In this document: positions 62,627 through 64,000 of the stretch, piece after piece
How positions within the stretch are numbered: position 1 is the first letter of the stretch
Layout of the letters: each line of letters opens with the position of its first letter
NCBI GenBank assembly: GCA_000818945.1
Contig: KN805374.1
Coordinates: 96,439-160,438 of the forward strand
DNA from: Schizochytrium sp. CCTCC M209059
Taxonomy: Eukaryota > Sar > Bigyra > Thraustochytrida > Thraustochytriidae
Reading direction: 5' to 3'
DNA: 64,000 bases
Program-made: the position numbers and the translations under genes
Notes under the pieces: generated by a model
The model's input: the letters and a program-made list of their open reading frames with translations, nothing else
Told to the model about the DNA's origin: nothing
Databases searched by the model: none

Positions 62627-63566
62627 GACGAAGACTAGTTTGTTTGCTTGCGTAGAATTCTATCAATCGTACAGTCTTTGTCCCCACTTGGTTTGAAGTT
62701 GCAGGATTGGTGACGTCTTGATCTCGTTTTGCTGCTCCAGTTGCGCTGCTCGCCCATCCCGCTATCCTTGCCATACGAGTCAGTGGCAATCATGATCCAG
62801 TCCGTTAAGCAGACATGAGCCCAGACCCAAATTTAACATGGACTGATCAGCGGTGACTGATCAAGTCCAAGATCTAGAATGGACTCTCCAACGCGCGAGA
62901 AGGTCTGGCCTGTCGTCCGCGCGTCATCGAGTGCTCTTGGACTGTGCGAAATAATATAGACGTGGGGATTGTTGCAGCAACAATCTCTCGTCTTTGCTCC
63001 AGGCGCCGCGGGGTTGCACTTAATGGACCGAGCAGAACCTTGGACGCTCTCGAGATACCCTTACCAGGGTCTTCGATGGGACACCATCAATCGTCTTACG
63101 ACTTGAAGTCTGAGAGCTCCCCAGATGTGTCAGAGATGCAACGTTGATGCTTCCGCGCGGCGGTCGAGTCCATTATGCGTGCGATGGGTACGATACAGCG
63201 CGTGCTGCGCCAGCGAAAGATCGCAGCGCGGGACGTCCGCGTCCTGGCCCTATTCAAGAGATGTTCCTGTAGTCTCTCAAAAGAGCGCGAGACCGCGAAA
63301 CTTGAAAACCAAAAGCATAAGGAAAGAAAGAAAAAGGAAGAAAAAATTAGCTGTGGGGCATCAGTTCCGGAGGAGACGGTTGCAGCTCTGTCTGTCCGAG
63401 TGGATGCATCGAAGCATTGACAGTAGTAGAGCATTCCGAGCTCGTCAGGAGTTCTCTTCTAGCGAGATGGATTGGGCAGGCACTCTCGCTCACGCGCCCA
63501 CGTCGCAGATGTCAATCGAAGCATCAATCGGCGCGGCCTCCACTGGCGAAGAAATCATGTAATGTC
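62627..63566. other. Intergenic region upstream of the DUF1295 gene
   Basis: 0.9 kb without a recognised gene. It contains a 12-base inverted repeat at 62839-62869. Short open frames here show no domain. Confidence 0.5.
62839..62869. repeat. Imperfect inverted repeat, 12-base arms
   Basis: TGGACTGATCAG, a 6-base spacer, then CTGATCAAGTCCA. One extra A in the right arm. Confidence 0.7.
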
Positions 63567-63910
63567 CTGGTCAGCTGTGATGAATACGTTGATGAGCAAT
63601 TGTGACCATGGGCTGGGCAGCTGTGCTCAAAGTTAGCTTCCTAGCATTGGATTCGTCACGCGCTGCACGATCTGAGCGCGGACGATTGCAGGCCTACTGT
63701 CCTATGTCTCACGACGACTGGATTTGCCGTGACACTGGCTGGTCAGCTGTAATGAATGCGTTGATGAGCAATTGTGACCATGGGCTGGGCAGCTGTGCTC
63801 AAAGTTAGCTTCCTAGCATTGGATTCGTCACGCGCTGCACGATCTGAGCGCGGACGATTGCAGGCCTACTGTCCTATGTCTCACGACGACTGGATTTGCC
63901 GCGACACTGG
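63567..63910. repeat. Two-copy 172-bp tandem repeat
   Basis: Copy 1 is 63567-63738 and copy 2 is 63739-63910. They differ at only three positions that I can find (TGATGAATAC versus TAATGAATGC, and GCCGT versus GCCGC). Confidence 0.95.
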
Positions 63911-64000
63911 CAAGGGCGAGTTTTGGAAGAGAAACGTTGGCTGGCCGACCTCCTCGAGCCGTCCTTACCTTGACTTTGAAGAACGAAGCCCTCGAAGGTG
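63876..64000 (+). CDS. Possible 5' end of a gene running off the window
   Basis: The frame from ATG 63876 stays open to the right edge (41 codons; MSHDDWICRD..., later GWPTSSSRPYLDFEE). The second repeat copy supplies its first residues. No domain is recognisable in so short a piece, so it may be chance. Confidence 0.25.
   Translation, partial: MSHDDWICRDTGKGEFWKRNVGWPTSSSRPYLDFEERSPRR

Noticed and set aside
61539..62696. Plus-strand Ser/Thr/Leu-rich frame opposite the DUF1295 acidic repeat
   Set aside because: It is the antisense of the acidic coding repeats (GAC/GTC codons read as TCC/ACC/CTC). The minus-strand frame has a real membrane domain and a good start.

Overview
This window is nuclear DNA from a unicellular, flagellate-forming eukaryote. 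It is GC-rich and gene-dense, and almost all genes are single-exon. Only three introns are supported (117, 106 and 197 nt, all GTAAG/GTAAGC donors with AG acceptors). Gene content (IFT88, a citrate carrier, a membrane lyso-lipid acyltransferase, CPSF30-YTH, an unusual bZIP, rhodopsin-type receptors) and the microsatellite-rich intergenic DNA fit a stramenopile of the labyrinthulomycete/thraustochytrid type. That placement is inference, since no rRNA or organelle marker lies in the window. Two runs of N (11735-11876, 54994-55108) are assembly gaps in GC-rich sequence.

Layout: DCP2 (mRNA decapping, +) converges on VPS16 (HOPS/CORVET, -). VPS16 is head-to-head with IFT88 (+). A 2.8 kb low-complexity stretch with a gap precedes an LPCAT-like acyltransferase (+). 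An aldo/keto reductase (-) is head-to-head with an unrecognised 694-aa protein (+). A pure TTTC tract of about 380 bp lies just upstream of a Rac-type GTPase (+). Then come a C2-domain multi-pass membrane protein (-), a bZIP factor (+), a head-to-head pair of paralogous GPCRs (-/+), a membrane-anchored ALDH22/Msc7-type aldehyde dehydrogenase (-), and a secreted lectin-like/aerolysin-like/Cys-rich protein (-).

The second half holds THOC5 (-), head-to-head with an ankyrin-WW-kinesin-14 (+). Next are a CPSF30 protein with YTH, DCD-like and KH domains (-), a CinA-C-type protein (+, spliced), a type II membrane sulfotransferase (+), a mitochondrial citrate carrier (+), a small four-TM protein with a basic tail (+), a kinase-like gene remnant, and a DUF1295 membrane protein with a long acidic repeat domain (-). 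The right end carries a two-copy 172-bp tandem repeat.

Functionally, the window has an RNA group (DCP2, THOC5, CPSF30-YTH), a membrane/trafficking group (VPS16, Rac, C2 protein), a cytoskeleton/cilium group (IFT88, kinesin-14) and a lipid/redox group (LPCAT-like, citrate carrier, ALDH, AKR, DUF1295). They are not an operon or cluster. The least ordinary items are the CPSF30-YTH-DCD-KH protein, the Ank-WW-kinesin-14, the divergent GPCR pair, the secreted aerolysin-like protein, and the DUF1295 gene whose conserved C-terminus is out of frame.
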